Notes: a model not told the origin generated them from the letters alone. A stretch of 64,000 nucleotides of DNA from Staphylococcus americanisciuri (GCF_024814435.1 NZ_JANUXY010000002.1:62001-126000), one strand, 5' to 3'; positions 28,970 to 38,188 are shown, counted from the first letter of the stretch. Made by a program: numbers and translations.

Positions 28970-30238
28970 TTATTTCACATTTTCTCGATTTTGTTGATAG
29001 TTTAGACCATTAAAAAATAAATTTAATACAATTGCTGATAATGTACCCAAAACAATGCCATTTTGCGTCAACCATGTAAACTGGTCACCCAGTGCTTGAA
29101 ATGCCTCTGGTACTGCAGTAATCCCCGCACCTAAACCGACAGAAATCGCAATGATTAAGAGATTATTCTGATTCTTAAAGTTAATATCGTTCAAAATGCG
29201 CATACCATACGCCATTACCATACCGAACATGGCTAACATCGCACCACCTAAAACAGATAATGGAATGATATTCGCAAGCGCACCAAGTTTTGGGATACAA
29301 CCACAAATAATTAACAATGTCACCATGCCGTAAATCACATCATTTTTCTTAGCACCTGACAATGATACAAGCCCAACGTTCTGAGAGTATGCCGTGTAAG
29401 GAAATGCATTAAAAATAGACCCTAGTATAATCGCAATCCCTTCTGCCATGTAACCTTTGCGGAAGTCTTTACGCGTTAATGTTTTACCTGTAATCTCACT
29501 CAAGGCATGATATACGCCTGTCGATTCAATCAAACTTACCAATGCGACAATAAAAAATACAATCGTCGCACCTACATCAAAAGCAAAACCAGTAAAGCGA
29601 AACGGTCTCGGTAGTTCAAACCAATGTGCTGAAGATACTTGAGCCACATCTACTACACCCAAAAAGCTCGCTAACACCGTCCCTATCACAAGACCTAATA
29701 AAATAGCGATAGACTTTAAAAAGCCGCGTGCAAAACGCTGTAAAAGCAGAATAATCACAAGTGTTACAACACCTAATACAATGTGCTTAGGATCACCATA
29801 ATCTTTTGCTCCTTGACCCCCTGCAAGATAGTTCATCGCAACGGGCATCAGAGTAATACCGATAATCGTTACAACGCTCCCTGTAACGACAGGCGGAAAT
29901 AGTTTAACAAGAGATGCAAAAAATGGTGCGATGATGACGACTAACAATCCTGATAAGAATAAAGAGCCATATAAGACATTGATGCCTTTCGTTTGTCCAA
30001 TCAAAATCATTGGCGCAACCGCTGTAAACGTACATCCTAAGACGACCGGCAGACCAATACCGATACCTTTATACACTTGTAAAAACGTCGCTACCCCACA
30101 CATAAAGATATCTACTGTCACGAGATAAGCCGTCTGTTCTGCAGAGAAGTTTAAACTAGTCGCTACAATAATCGGCACAAGAATAGCCCCTGCATACATA
30201 GCTAGTAAATGTTGTAAACTCAACAAAAACCGTTTCAT
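28970..30238 (-). CDS. pbuX: xanthine permease
   Basis: 422 residues with about 12-14 hydrophobic spans. It belongs to the NCS2 (xanthine/uracil) permease family and carries the family motif QNVGLVSLSGA near residue 285. It imports xanthine with protons. Its ATG overlaps the xpt stop by four bases, so the two are coupled, and both are under the upstream guanine riboswitch. Confidence 0.96.
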   Translation of the reverse strand: MKRFLLSLQHLLAMYAGAILVPIIVATSLNFSAEQTAYLVTVDIFMCGVATFLQVYKGIGIGLPVVLGCTFTAVAPMILIGQTKGINVLYGSLFLSGLLVVIIAPFFASLVKLFPPVVTGSVVTIIGITLMPVAMNYLAGGQGAKDYGDPKHIVLGVVTLVIILLLQRFARGFLKSIAILLGLVIGTVLASFLGVVDVAQVSSAHWFELPRPFRFTGFAFDVGATIVFFIVALVSLIESTGVYHALSEITGKTLTRKDFRKGYMAEGIAIILGSIFNAFPYTAYSQNVGLVSLSGAKKNDVIYGMVTLLIICGCIPKLGALANIIPLSVLGGAMLAMFGMVMAYGMRILNDINFKNQNNLLIIAISVGLGAGITAVPEAFQALGDQFTWLTQNGIVLGTLSAIVLNLFFNGLNYQQNRENVK

Positions 30239-30819
30239 TCTTGGCCATCTCCTAACAATGTAACCTGGTTACCTTTCAACGACGCCACTTGACATAGTGA
30301 CGATACGGTAAGTCCTGCTTCCTCCAAGCGCGCACGCCCCGGCTGAAAGCTTTTCTCTACCAATATACCCACACCGGCTGTCTTAGCCCCTGCTTGTTGC
30401 GCTAGATGATGTAAACCCAATGCTGCTTCACCATTCGCTAAAAAGTCATCAATAATTAAAACCGTGTCTTGATCAGACAAAAACTCATTTGACACAATAA
30501 CTGAATTCGTTTTATTTTTCGTAAAGGAGTGTACATCTGTCTGATAATAACCTTGGTTCAACGTGTTCGGCTTTGCTTTTTTGGCGAACAAACACGGCAC
30601 ATTAAAGCGATGCGCCACCATGATTGCCGGTGCAATACCCGATGCTTCAATCGTTAAAATTTTCGTAATACCTTTGTCTCTAAACTGTGAATAAAAGACT
30701 TCCCCAATCTCGTACATCAAACCTGCGTCAATCTGATGATTCAGAAACCCATCCACTTTAAGAATGGTCTCATCAATAACCACACCATCTTCAATAACTT
30801 TTCTTTTTAACGCATCCAA
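30235..30819 (-). CDS. xpt: xanthine phosphoribosyltransferase
   Basis: About 194 residues from a TTG at 30819, seven bases after AAGGAGG; the longer open frame to 30861 overlaps the riboswitch terminator and is not needed. It converts xanthine and PRPP to XMP. The PRPP-binding loop is DTVLIIDDFLANGEAALG near residue 125, and ILTIEASGIAPAI near 50 is typical of the family. First gene of the operon. Confidence 0.95.
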   Translation of the reverse strand: MDALKRKVIEDGVVIDETILKVDGFLNHQIDAGLMYEIGEVFYSQFRDKGITKILTIEASGIAPAIMVAHRFNVPCLFAKKAKPNTLNQGYYQTDVHSFTKNKTNSVIVSNEFLSDQDTVLIIDDFLANGEAALGLHHLAQQAGAKTAGVGILVEKSFQPGRARLEEAGLTVSSLCQVASLKGNQVTLLGDGQE

Positions 30820-30848
30820 AACTTTTCCTCCTTGATAACTCGAGATAT

Positions 30849-31079
30849 TAAAAAACCCCAAAACTAAAGAATAGCGTTTCAGGTGTTTGAGTAATAGCCA
30901 TACAATTATATCTCTACTGACATAGCCTTAAGCATCTATGCCACAGCATAAGTTGGGCATTAATAAGTACGCGGCGCCGAACAGTCGGGTATCATAGGTG
31001 TAGTTATTACTCATAGTCATATCGTTTAGGGCGACATGGTAGAAACTTCTAAAGCCATATTCTTCAGATTATATGAGTC
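30849..31079 (-). promoter_or_regulatory. guanine riboswitch with terminator
   Basis: The aptamer spans 31009-31079 on the minus strand: GACTCATATAATC at the 5' end, AATATGG, AGTTTCTACC, CCCTAAA and the closing GACTATGAGT. The base corresponding to position 74 is C (in GACTATG), which predicts guanine/hypoxanthine rather than adenine binding. A hairpin CCTGAAAC / GTTTTGGG plus T run at 30849-30889 is the terminator that ligand binding would favour. Confidence 0.95.
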
Positions 31080-31097
31080 TATGTAAATTATTAACTG

Positions 31098-31126
31098 ATA
31101 ATAGCAAATTTGACGGTTTTTCGCAA
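31098..31126 (-). promoter_or_regulatory. xpt operon promoter
   Basis: On the minus strand TTGCGA (31121-31126) is separated by 17 bases from TATTAT (31098-31103), ending 19 bases before the riboswitch. Confidence 0.7.
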
Positions 31127-31211
31127 TACTGGTCTGACAAACGTCCATTATTTTAAATACTGTCATCACATTGCAAAAGTTATCACTACATAGCATAATA
31201 AAAATGTATGC

Positions 31212-31237
31212 GTTTAACTTTTCAGAAAAAAGGGTAT
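31212..31237 (+). promoter_or_regulatory. SigmaB promoter of the YflT-domain gene
   Basis: GTTTAA (31212-31217), a 14-base spacer, then GGGTAT (31232-31237): an exact match to the Bacillus/Staphylococcus sigma-B consensus, 38 bases before the start codon. Confidence 0.85.
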
Positions 31238-31274
31238 TTGTGACACTAAATAGTACAGAACGGAGGGTTACGAA

Positions 31275-31682
31275 ATGACTCATTTCAAATTAGTAACAAA
31301 CGAAGAAACTGCGATTCAAGCAATTAATGCATTGTTACAGGACGGATATCGAGAGCATGAAATAACAATCATTAGTAAAGAACGACTACAGACAGACCGC
31401 TACAATGACTCAGAAGTCAAGCAAAAACACACTTCTGGCACAATTAGTGATAAATTCCTGCGCTTTTTTATTGGAGAAGACCCAGAAGAAGCAGTATTTT
31501 CACGCTTCAACCTTGCTGACAAAGATAAAGAGCAACTAAAAAGTGCTGTGTTCAATGGTTCTATCGCTATTGTTGTCAATCGCGATGATGCCGTACAAGA
31601 GGAAGTCACTCAAACCAATAGCGCTTATGAAACACAAGACTTTAAACACCATCCATCTGAGCATAAAGGTAATATCGAATAG
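31275..31682 (+). CDS. general stress protein, YflT/GsiB-17M domain
   Basis: 135 residues. Residues 1-105 match the heat-induced stress protein YflT-like domain (FKLVTNEETAIQAINALL; a glycine-rich turn near 25; ITIISKE). The C-terminal tail is charged and probably disordered. The molecular role of the domain is not known. A perfect sigma-B promoter upstream and a GGAGG site support a general-stress gene, and a terminator follows. It is divergent from the xpt riboswitch leader. Confidence 0.85.
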   Translation: MTHFKLVTNEETAIQAINALLQDGYREHEITIISKERLQTDRYNDSEVKQKHTSGTISDKFLRFFIGEDPEEAVFSRFNLADKDKEQLKSAVFNGSIAIVVNRDDAVQEEVTQTNSAYETQDFKHHPSEHKGNIE

Positions 31683-31703
31683 TTCAAATAGCTATACGTT
31701 ATA

Positions 31704-31739
31704 GCACTCAGTCAAAAATTCTGGCTGAGTGCTTTTTTA
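31704..31739 (+). terminator. terminator of the stress gene
   Basis: GCACTCAG / CTGAGTGC hairpin followed by TTTTTT. Confidence 0.9.
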
Positions 31740-31808
31740 CTAGGTATCTAGATGTCTAGAATTAGCTGATTATGCTATACTAAAGCCACTATAAAGAGGT
31801 GATAGGCT

Positions 31809-32471
31809 ATGGAATTTATTCAGATTAAATCAATCAAAGATCAATGGTATGAACCAGCACTCGAATTTTACATTGGAAAGTTAGACGACCTTGTGACGGA
31901 AGATGAGTCAGTGTTTGCTCAATCTCTCAAAACAGAAAAAACTCAAAACGACTATGTATTTTTAGTAGGGATTGAAGACGAGCGGGTTGTGAGCTTTGCG
32001 ACAGCACACTATGAAGCAACAACAAACGCCGGCTTTATCATATACTTACTTGCAGAACACGAGTCTTACTTGTCAGAAACACTTAATCAAACAGAAGCCT
32101 GTATTAATGCATTAGCTAATCAGCTACACGGCAGAGATGTTAACTTCTTTATGTTTGAATCAACATTTGAAGCACCTGAAGTGGATGCACAAACAGCCGA
32201 TGACATCGCATTTCGTAGACGTTTCCTAACACATCACGGTTTTGAAAAACAAACGCAGATTCCATACATTCAACCATCCCTCGATCGCAATGGCAAACCT
32301 GTACCACTAGATCTGTACATTAAAGCGAACATCCCTTTGACGAAGGATATCTATGGAACGAGCGTCAAGTCATGTTATATTCTCAAATATGTCTTTGCCA
32401 ACCGTCTACCACGTCGCGTCATCTATGCACTTCTCGTCAAGATGGACTTGCGCAAAGAACCCAATGCTTAA
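31809..32471 (+). CDS. GNAT-like acetyltransferase family protein
   Basis: 220 residues. The order of a hydrophobic beta-hairpin (FLVGIEDERVVSFATAHYE near residue 50), an acidic helix and a late RRRFLTHHGFEKQ segment (near 135) is that of GNAT acyltransferases, and a homologue occupies the same neighbourhood in S. aureus as far as I recall. The acetyl-CoA pyrophosphate loop is not clear, so the catalytic activity is uncertain. Monocistronic, with an AAGAGGTGATAGGCT site before the ATG. Confidence 0.6.
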   Translation: MEFIQIKSIKDQWYEPALEFYIGKLDDLVTEDESVFAQSLKTEKTQNDYVFLVGIEDERVVSFATAHYEATTNAGFIIYLLAEHESYLSETLNQTEACINALANQLHGRDVNFFMFESTFEAPEVDAQTADDIAFRRRFLTHHGFEKQTQIPYIQPSLDRNGKPVPLDLYIKANIPLTKDIYGTSVKSCYILKYVFANRLPRRVIYALLVKMDLRKEPNA

Positions 32472-32475
32472 CCCC

Positions 32476-32513
32476 TTGAAATCCTCGTATAAAGCCGCTA
32501 CAATTAATACGAG
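32476..32513 (+). promoter_or_regulatory. promoter embedded in an inverted repeat
   Basis: TTGAAA (32476-32481) is 17 bases from TACAAT (32499-32504). The arms CTCGTAT (32484-32490) and ATACGAG (32507-32513) bracket the -10, so a repressor bound to this dyad would block transcription. A second inverted repeat, GACTG / CAGTC, lies within 32517-32552. The downstream HTH protein may bind here itself. Confidence 0.6.
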
Positions 32514-32582
32514 TAAGACTGACGGGTCACTGAACGAACACTGACAGTCGTCTAAATTTGTAGAAGAAAGGATCCAATTTAT

Positions 32583-33182
32583 ATGCTAACAAAAGAATTC
32601 GCTCAAAAATCTGGCCTAAGTGAAAAACAAGTGCGTAAAATTGTACAGCATCTAGAAGAACGTGGTTATCATCTAGACAAGACGGAATACCGTGGACGTG
32701 AAGCGACTGATTTCAAAGATGACGATATTGCACTATTCCAAGAAATTGCCGAACGCGTCGGTCAAACAAACAGCTATGACCTTGCATTTGAAGAGCTTGA
32801 AAAAGAAAAGGACTTTTTGCAAGTTATTGTGAAAAACGATGAACAACAACTGCCAGCAGATCAACAACTGTCTAACTTATTCAACGAGCTTCATAATGAA
32901 CTCAGCCAAATGCGCGAAGAACGTAAAATTTTAGGTCAAATGATAACGCAAGTGCATCAACAACAAGAAGCGCTAACTGAGTTACATAACAAATTAGACA
33001 CACAACTTAAAGCGAATAGCGCGTCCATGGATGCACTAACTGAAGCACAGAAAAAGCAAACTGAACAGCTTGATACCACACAAAAACATATCGAATCACA
33101 TATTGAAGAACAAAAAGCTTTGACAGAAACTATCGAGCGCAACGAGAAAAAAGGCTTTTTTCAACGTCTTTTTGGCGGCTAA
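32583..33182 (+). CDS. HTH DNA-binding protein with coiled coil
   Basis: 199 residues. Residues 1-60 form a MerR-like winged helix (EFAQKSGLSEKQVRKIVQHLEERG). Residues 85-190 form a long Gln/Glu-rich coiled coil, ending in a short hydrophobic tip (KKGFFQRLFGG) that might contact the membrane or a partner. Proteins of this build (DUF536 and KfrA-like) occur on staphylococcal plasmids and chromosomes. The function is unknown. The dyad over its promoter suggests autoregulation. Confidence 0.65.
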   Translation: MLTKEFAQKSGLSEKQVRKIVQHLEERGYHLDKTEYRGREATDFKDDDIALFQEIAERVGQTNSYDLAFEELEKEKDFLQVIVKNDEQQLPADQQLSNLFNELHNELSQMREERKILGQMITQVHQQQEALTELHNKLDTQLKANSASMDALTEAQKKQTEQLDTTQKHIESHIEEQKALTETIERNEKKGFFQRLFGG

Positions 33183-33340
33183 TCTATACAAACCCAACGC
33201 TATCCTAGAAGTTGTTAGACTATAACAGGTAAACGTATCTTGTCACATATCAAAATAACAAAGAAATGTTACACATAGTTTGGCACTATCTACACACTAG
33301 GTTTTGTATAACTTCAACCAATCATATTCTAAAATCAAAT

Positions 33341-33427
33341 ACTATGCTAGGGGTGCTCGAAGTGAGCTGAGAAAGATTGACTCTTAACTCTTTGAACCTG
33401 ATATGGTTAATACCATCGAAGGAAAGC
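33341..33427 (+). promoter_or_regulatory. TPP riboswitch
   Basis: The THI-box elements are clear: GGGGTGCTCG, GTGAGCTGAGA near 33363, then CTCTTTGAACCTGATATGGTTAATACCATCGAAGGAAAG. It precedes thiO by about 125 bases. Confidence 0.95.
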
Positions 33428-33520
33428 AACATAATATAGTCGTTTCACATGCGATTTCATCAACTGTAACGCATGCGATTAACACATGGAACTAACGACT
33501 CAACTTCAATCATACATGCA

Positions 33521-33554
33521 AACTTCCTGCACACTCACATGCAGGAGGTTTTTT
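33521..33554 (+). terminator. riboswitch expression platform: hairpin sequestering the thiO Shine-Dalgarno
   Basis: Arms CTTCCTGC and GCAGGAGG, followed by TTTTTT, then the ATG of thiO at 33555. The downstream arm is the ribosome-binding site itself, so the same helix can act both as a terminator and as a translation block. Confidence 0.75.
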
Positions 33555-34655
33555 ATGTTACAAACAGTGATTATCGGAGCAGGCGTCATGGGGCTATCCA
33601 TCTCACGTGCGTTAAGTGCTCACAATAGACATATACATATTATCGATTGTTCTACACCACGTATGAACGCCTCTTACGCAGCAGGTGGAATGTTAGGTGC
33701 GCAAAATGAGTTTTTCGCAGACACGCCACTTTATCGTTTAGCAATGACAAGTCGTGCAATGATGCCCAACACTGCACAAGCGCTCGCGAAAGAAACACAG
33801 ATAAACATCGAGTTACAAACCCATGGCTTGATTAAGGTTGCAACAACACAGGAACATATTCAGGCTATTGAAAAACAGTTTGCTTTTCTTTCGCAACAAG
33901 ATCATGCAATCTACCAACTCACACCTACACAGTTACGTCAACGCTTCCCGCAATGCGATCTTACATCATGTGCTGCTTTCAAGATTCATGATGATGGCCA
34001 AATCAATGCCAATCTATACACGCAAGCACTGTTGCAATCAGCAGCTAAGCGTTCACATATCACACTTCACTTAGATACTGAAGTCATGCACATTACGCAC
34101 ACCAAGACACACTATCATATCGCTACATCTAAAGGTTCCTTTGATGCCGATGAGTTAGTGATTGCTGCCGGTGCATGGAGTGGTGAACTACTGAAACAAC
34201 TTAATATTACGCTGCCAACTCAACCAGTTAAAGGAGATGTAAAGCTAATTGAATCTGATTATACAGGACTTCAAGAAACTATTTTCAATATGAATGGTTG
34301 TTATATTGTGCCGAAAAAGCCAAATCGTTTCCTAATCGGCGCAACATCCGAAATAGACAACTGGAGTACACATAATAACAACGCCAATCTTCGTTGGTTA
34401 GACACTGAATGTCTCCATATGATTCCTGCACTCCGGACTCACCATATTGTTAAAACTTGGAAGGGCATTCGCCCTATCACACCAGATGGTATTCCTATTA
34501 TGGGAGCCATACGTCCAAACCTTTATATCTCGACTGGTCATTATCGTAACGGTATCCTGCTCTCGCCTATCGTTGGACAGCTTATGGCTCAACTGATTGA
34601 AGGCGATTCATATGCTGCAGAACAATTACAGTATTTTTCACCTAAACCACAGTAA
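33555..34655 (+). CDS. thiO: glycine oxidase ThiO-like FAD-dependent amine oxidase
   Basis: About 366 residues from the ATG at 33555 (AGGAGG seven bases upstream); the longer frame from 33486 would run through the terminator. The N-terminal dinucleotide fold VIIGAGVMGLSI binds FAD, and the C-terminal motif GHYRNGILLSP is typical of ThiO/DAO-family oxidases. ThiO oxidises glycine to the imine used for thiazole formation in thiamine synthesis. The TPP riboswitch confirms the pathway. It stands alone: thiS, thiG and thiF are not adjacent. Confidence 0.88.
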   Translation: MLQTVIIGAGVMGLSISRALSAHNRHIHIIDCSTPRMNASYAAGGMLGAQNEFFADTPLYRLAMTSRAMMPNTAQALAKETQINIELQTHGLIKVATTQEHIQAIEKQFAFLSQQDHAIYQLTPTQLRQRFPQCDLTSCAAFKIHDDGQINANLYTQALLQSAAKRSHITLHLDTEVMHITHTKTHYHIATSKGSFDADELVIAAGAWSGELLKQLNITLPTQPVKGDVKLIESDYTGLQETIFNMNGCYIVPKKPNRFLIGATSEIDNWSTHNNNANLRWLDTECLHMIPALRTHHIVKTWKGIRPITPDGIPIMGAIRPNLYISTGHYRNGILLSPIVGQLMAQLIEGDSYAAEQLQYFSPKPQ

Positions 34656-34700
34656 CACTTGAGATACTGGACTTGATTTTACTGCCACTTCCTATTATTC

Positions 34701-34721
34701 TTATTATACAAATCGGAATTA
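34701..34721 (+). promoter_or_regulatory. CymR-like operator at tcyP
   Basis: TTATTATACAAATCGGAATT lies just upstream of the tcyP ribosome-binding site. A close relative with the same TTATTAT...TCGGAATT frame occurs upstream of metN (45966-45990). CymR controls cysteine and methionine uptake genes in Bacillus and Staphylococcus; the assignment is by motif resemblance. Confidence 0.5.
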
Positions 34722-34736
34722 AAAAGGAAGGTCTAT

Positions 34737-36128
34737 ATGTCTACATTACTAACTATACTTAACTTAATTATCTTCATTGCTGTACTTGCAGGCTTATGGA
34801 TAATGAAGAAAAAGCACGTAAAGTTTTCTACACGTGTCTTTACCGCACTGGGGCTAGGAATTGTACTCGGTGTCATCGTACAACTCATCTACAGTTCTGA
34901 CAGCAAGATTACAACACAAACGACAGAATGGATTGGCATCATTGGTAATGGATACGTCTCTTTATTACAAATGATCGTTATCCCACTTGTTTTCGTATCT
35001 ATCGTTGCGGCATTCACGAAGATTGACCTTGGTGAAAAGTTTGCAAAAATGGGTTCTTATATCTTTATGTTTTTAATTGGCACAGTTGCAATTGCTGCTA
35101 TTGTTGGGATTGCCTATGCGATGTTGTTCGGTCTTGATGCCTCAAGTATCGACTTAGGTCAAGCTGAAAATGCACGTAGTTCTGAAATTGCAGAAACAGC
35201 TAAAGATTTAACGGCAACAACATTACCTGCCCAAATCTTAGAACTACTTCCTGCAAATCCATTCTTAGATTTCACAGGAGCGCGTGCCACATCTACAATC
35301 GCAGTTGTTATCTTCGCTGCGTTTATCGGTTTCTCATACTTACGTGTCGCACGTAAACAACCAGAAAATGGACATGTCTTAAAACGTGCCATCGATGCTG
35401 TTTATTCACTTGTCATGGCTATCGTTACATTCGTTTTACGATTAACGCCTTATGGTATCTTAGCTATCATGTTAAACACAATGGCAACAAGTGACTTCGC
35501 CGCCATTTGGACACTTGGCAAGTTTGTGATTGCATCCTATGCCGCACTCATTACAATGTACGTTATTCATCTAATTATTTTAGCTATCCTAGGTATTAAT
35601 CCTATCCAATACATGAAGAAAACGGCAGAAGTTATGATATTCGCATTTACTTCTCGCTCAAGTGCTGGTGCATTACCACTTAACATTCAGACACAAACAA
35701 ATCGCCTCGGTGTACCACAAGCCATTGCAAATTTCTCAGGCTCATTTGGTCTGTCTATCGGTCAAAATGGTTGTGCCGGTATTTATCCAGCGATGCTTGC
35801 AGTGATGGTTGCACCTGTTGCTGGTGTTGAAATCAACTTGCAATTCATCGCAACACTTATTCTCGTTGTTATCATTAGTTCATTCGGTGTTGCAGGGGTT
35901 GGCGGTGGTGCCACATTCGCATCTATCCTTGTCCTTTCAGCATTGAACTTACCAGTCGGACTGGCTGGGGTACTTATTTCCGTTGAACCACTGATTGATA
36001 TGGGACGTACTGCCTTGAACGTTAACGACTCAATGTTAGCAGGTACCGGTACAGCCAAACTTACAAAACAATTAGATGAAAATACCTTCAACAACAATGA
36101 CTATGACGAATTGTCAACAAGTCATTAA
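34737..36128 (+). CDS. tcyP: L-cystine symporter TcyP
   Basis: 463 residues with about ten hydrophobic spans, the DAACS (sodium:dicarboxylate symporter) fold. The conserved elements are LLQMIVIPLVFVS near residue 78, FTSRSSAGALP near 303 (serine-rich loop) and GGGATFAS. TcyP of Bacillus and S. aureus imports cystine. Its neighbourhood (nfrA downstream, ahpC further on) is the same as in S. aureus, and a CymR-like element lies upstream, which together favour TcyP over a glutamate transporter. Confidence 0.9.
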   Translation: MSTLLTILNLIIFIAVLAGLWIMKKKHVKFSTRVFTALGLGIVLGVIVQLIYSSDSKITTQTTEWIGIIGNGYVSLLQMIVIPLVFVSIVAAFTKIDLGEKFAKMGSYIFMFLIGTVAIAAIVGIAYAMLFGLDASSIDLGQAENARSSEIAETAKDLTATTLPAQILELLPANPFLDFTGARATSTIAVVIFAAFIGFSYLRVARKQPENGHVLKRAIDAVYSLVMAIVTFVLRLTPYGILAIMLNTMATSDFAAIWTLGKFVIASYAALITMYVIHLIILAILGINPIQYMKKTAEVMIFAFTSRSSAGALPLNIQTQTNRLGVPQAIANFSGSFGLSIGQNGCAGIYPAMLAVMVAPVAGVEINLQFIATLILVVIISSFGVAGVGGGATFASILVLSALNLPVGLAGVLISVEPLIDMGRTALNVNDSMLAGTGTAKLTKQLDENTFNNNDYDELSTSH

Positions 36129-36135
36129 ACATTAA

Positions 36136-36180
36136 GAAAAACCGCTGATTAAGATACATCATCTTAATCAGCGGTTTTTC
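36136..36180. terminator. bidirectional terminator between tcyP and nfrA
   Basis: Arms AAAAACCGCTGATTAAGAT / ATCTTAATCAGCGGTTTTT form a near-perfect hairpin between the two convergent genes. Confidence 0.93.
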
Positions 36181-36182
36181 TG

Positions 36183-36938
36183 TTATTCTTTGTTAAACCC
36201 AGCATTTTTTAGCCATTGATCCATTTCTAAGCGTTGTTTACTACTCATGAAGTTCGCAACTTGTTCAGACCATGTTTCAGTACGTTTCCCTTGCGTTCTT
36301 TCGTTATAATAGTCAGATACAATTTGATCATAATCTGCTAATTGTTGACGATGTGTTTCACGATCATTGTTGTACGTATCTACATGAAAAACATGCTCTA
36401 ACGGTAAGCGTGGTTTGGGCGAACCATTTTCATCATCTGCCGGTACACCTAACGCCATACCAAAGAGTGGGAACGTATACTCAGGTAAGTCTAAAATTTC
36501 TCGCACACGTTCAACATCGTTACGTAATGACCCTAAATAAACAATACCGTAACCCATATCTTCAGCAGTCAAAGCAATGTTTTGTGCCATTAATGAGGCA
36601 TCCACCGTTCCTACCAGTAAACCCTCCACTGATTGAAAACTTGTCGTCATGTCACTTGACTGTTGTTCATTCACAATGCTATGACGATTGTAATCAATCA
36701 CGAACACAAGCAGATAGCCGTTATCCACGACATAAGGCTGCCCAGACACTTCTTTCAACGCTAGCTTTTTCGCTTCATCTTCTACACCGATAACAGTTGT
36801 CGTTTGTAAATAACTTGATGTCGATGCCATTTGTCCCGCTTCAATCAATTTTCCAACCGTCTCACGTGTTAACGGTTCTGATTTAAACTTTCTAACTGAA
36901 TGATGCTTTTTTGCTAAATGATAAACGTATTCCGACAT
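36183..36938 (-). CDS. nfrA: NADPH-dependent FMN oxidoreductase (nitroreductase) NfrA
   Basis: 251 residues from the ATG at 36938 (GAGGAG eight bases before it), the exact length of S. aureus NfrA. Residues HSVRKFKSEPL near 13 and the FMN-binding GQMASTSS near 39 fit the nitroreductase family, as does VYLGSLRND near 150. The enzyme reduces nitro compounds and disulfides with NADPH and is linked to oxidative-stress defence. It is convergent with tcyP. Confidence 0.92.
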   Translation of the reverse strand: MSEYVYHLAKKHHSVRKFKSEPLTRETVGKLIEAGQMASTSSYLQTTTVIGVEDEAKKLALKEVSGQPYVVDNGYLLVFVIDYNRHSIVNEQQSSDMTTSFQSVEGLLVGTVDASLMAQNIALTAEDMGYGIVYLGSLRNDVERVREILDLPEYTFPLFGMALGVPADDENGSPKPRLPLEHVFHVDTYNNDRETHRQQLADYDQIVSDYYNERTQGKRTETWSEQVANFMSSKQRLEMDQWLKNAGFNKE

Positions 36939-37071
36939 ACATAACACTCCTCTGTGCTTTTTTCTCATATTAGCAAATCATTAATTGAAAGGCATGCGAC
37001 TTGCTTACTTGCAACTTTATCAATCAACCCTTATCATAATAATATAAATTTTCTGATAAAGGAGTGTCTTT

Positions 37072-37848
37072 ATGTCACAAAAAGCACAACAATTAGCAGA
37101 TCAAGTATTTCAAGCTTATGATACACAACAACCTATCCCTTTCTTAAATCCTGAAGCCAACGTAGATGAAGTCTTAGGCTATCAAACACAAGATGCCTTA
37201 ATCGATAAATTAAAAACACACAAACAAACTGAAGTGGCAGGTTATAAAGTCAGTATGACAAGTGCTGAAACACAAGCATATGCCAATACGCACGAGCCTG
37301 CTTATGGAACCTTGCTTAAAACCGTACTTAAAGAAGATGGTGCCACAGTCCAATTAGATCGTATGTTTGCTCCCTTAATTGAACCTGAACTGGTATTTGT
37401 TATAACTGAAGATTTACCGGCTGATCCAAGCGTTGATGACGTACTTCACCATTCACAACTTGCACCTGCAATCGAAATACCAGATGCACGCTACCAAGAC
37501 TGGTTTCCAAACTTTACATTAGGTGACCTACTTGCAGATAACACAGCGACAGGTCTTGTCGTTGTCGGCGAACCTGTGGCACAACTTGACTACGAACAGC
37601 TTGGCAAAGTCACAATGTCATTGAAATATAATGGCGAAGAAATTAAAACAGGTGTCGCATCCGAAGTATTAGGCAATCCTGTCAAATCTGTTCAATGGTT
37701 AAGTCATAAACTAGCAAGCCATGGCAAAGTACTCAAGAAAGGCGACGTCATCTCATCTGGTACATTTATCCCACCTATCAAAGCAGAAAAAGGGACGTAT
37801 ACTGTTGACTATCAAGATGTCGGAAGCGTTACTGTGACATTTGAATGA
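37072..37848 (+). CDS. 2-keto-4-pentenoate hydratase / FAH-family protein
   Basis: 258 residues. Family motifs of the hydratase/decarboxylase (FAH-like) fold are present: GYKVSMTS near residue 57, EPELVFVI (metal-binding Glu pair) near 107, and AIEIPDARYQDW near 133. It lies in the same place as an uncharacterised S. aureus homologue, between nfrA and ahpC. A hydratase or decarboxylase of 2-oxo acids is likely; the substrate is not known and no pathway partners are near. Confidence 0.82.
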   Translation: MSQKAQQLADQVFQAYDTQQPIPFLNPEANVDEVLGYQTQDALIDKLKTHKQTEVAGYKVSMTSAETQAYANTHEPAYGTLLKTVLKEDGATVQLDRMFAPLIEPELVFVITEDLPADPSVDDVLHHSQLAPAIEIPDARYQDWFPNFTLGDLLADNTATGLVVVGEPVAQLDYEQLGKVTMSLKYNGEEIKTGVASEVLGNPVKSVQWLSHKLASHGKVLKKGDVISSGTFIPPIKAEKGTYTVDYQDVGSVTVTFE

Positions 37849-37852
37849 TAAA

Positions 37853-37894
37853 ATCAAAGGCTTTTCGAGTATATACTTGGAAAGCCTTTTGACA
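37853..37894 (+). terminator. terminator of the hydratase-like gene
   Basis: Arms AAAGGCTTTTC / GAAAGCCTTTTG overlap a T-rich run directly after the stop. Confidence 0.8.
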
Positions 37895-38053
37895 CTGCCT
37901 ATTTTCAATAAAGGTGTCTTTAATTGAGAATTCATAACAATCAATGCTATGATGGATGTAGAGGTGGCATGTGCATGCTGTATGGCTGTATATCAATTCA
38001 ACAGCGTAACATTGCACGATAAAAGACCCATACAATTTATTTCACTTTAATAA

Positions 38054-38108
38054 TTGACGTTTTTATCGTTACATGCCATAATAGTACTCAAGATTATAAT
38101 TATTATTA
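38054..38108 (+). promoter_or_regulatory. ahpCF promoter with PerR box
   Basis: TTGACG (38054-38059) and CATAAT (38077-38082) are 17 bases apart. TTATAATTATTATTA (38094-38108) differs by one base from the PerR consensus TTATAATNATTATAA and overlaps the expected transcription start, as in S. aureus ahpC. Confidence 0.85.
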
Positions 38109-38188
38109 AAAAGGAATTATAACAAAGAAGGCTTTGTGATAGTTCTAATCTAATAATAATAAACATATATATTAGGAGGCCAATTAAC

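Noticed and set aside
31026-31283. 85-codon minus-strand frame upstream of xpt
   Set aside because: It runs through the guanine riboswitch aptamer and the xpt promoter, so it is a chance frame.
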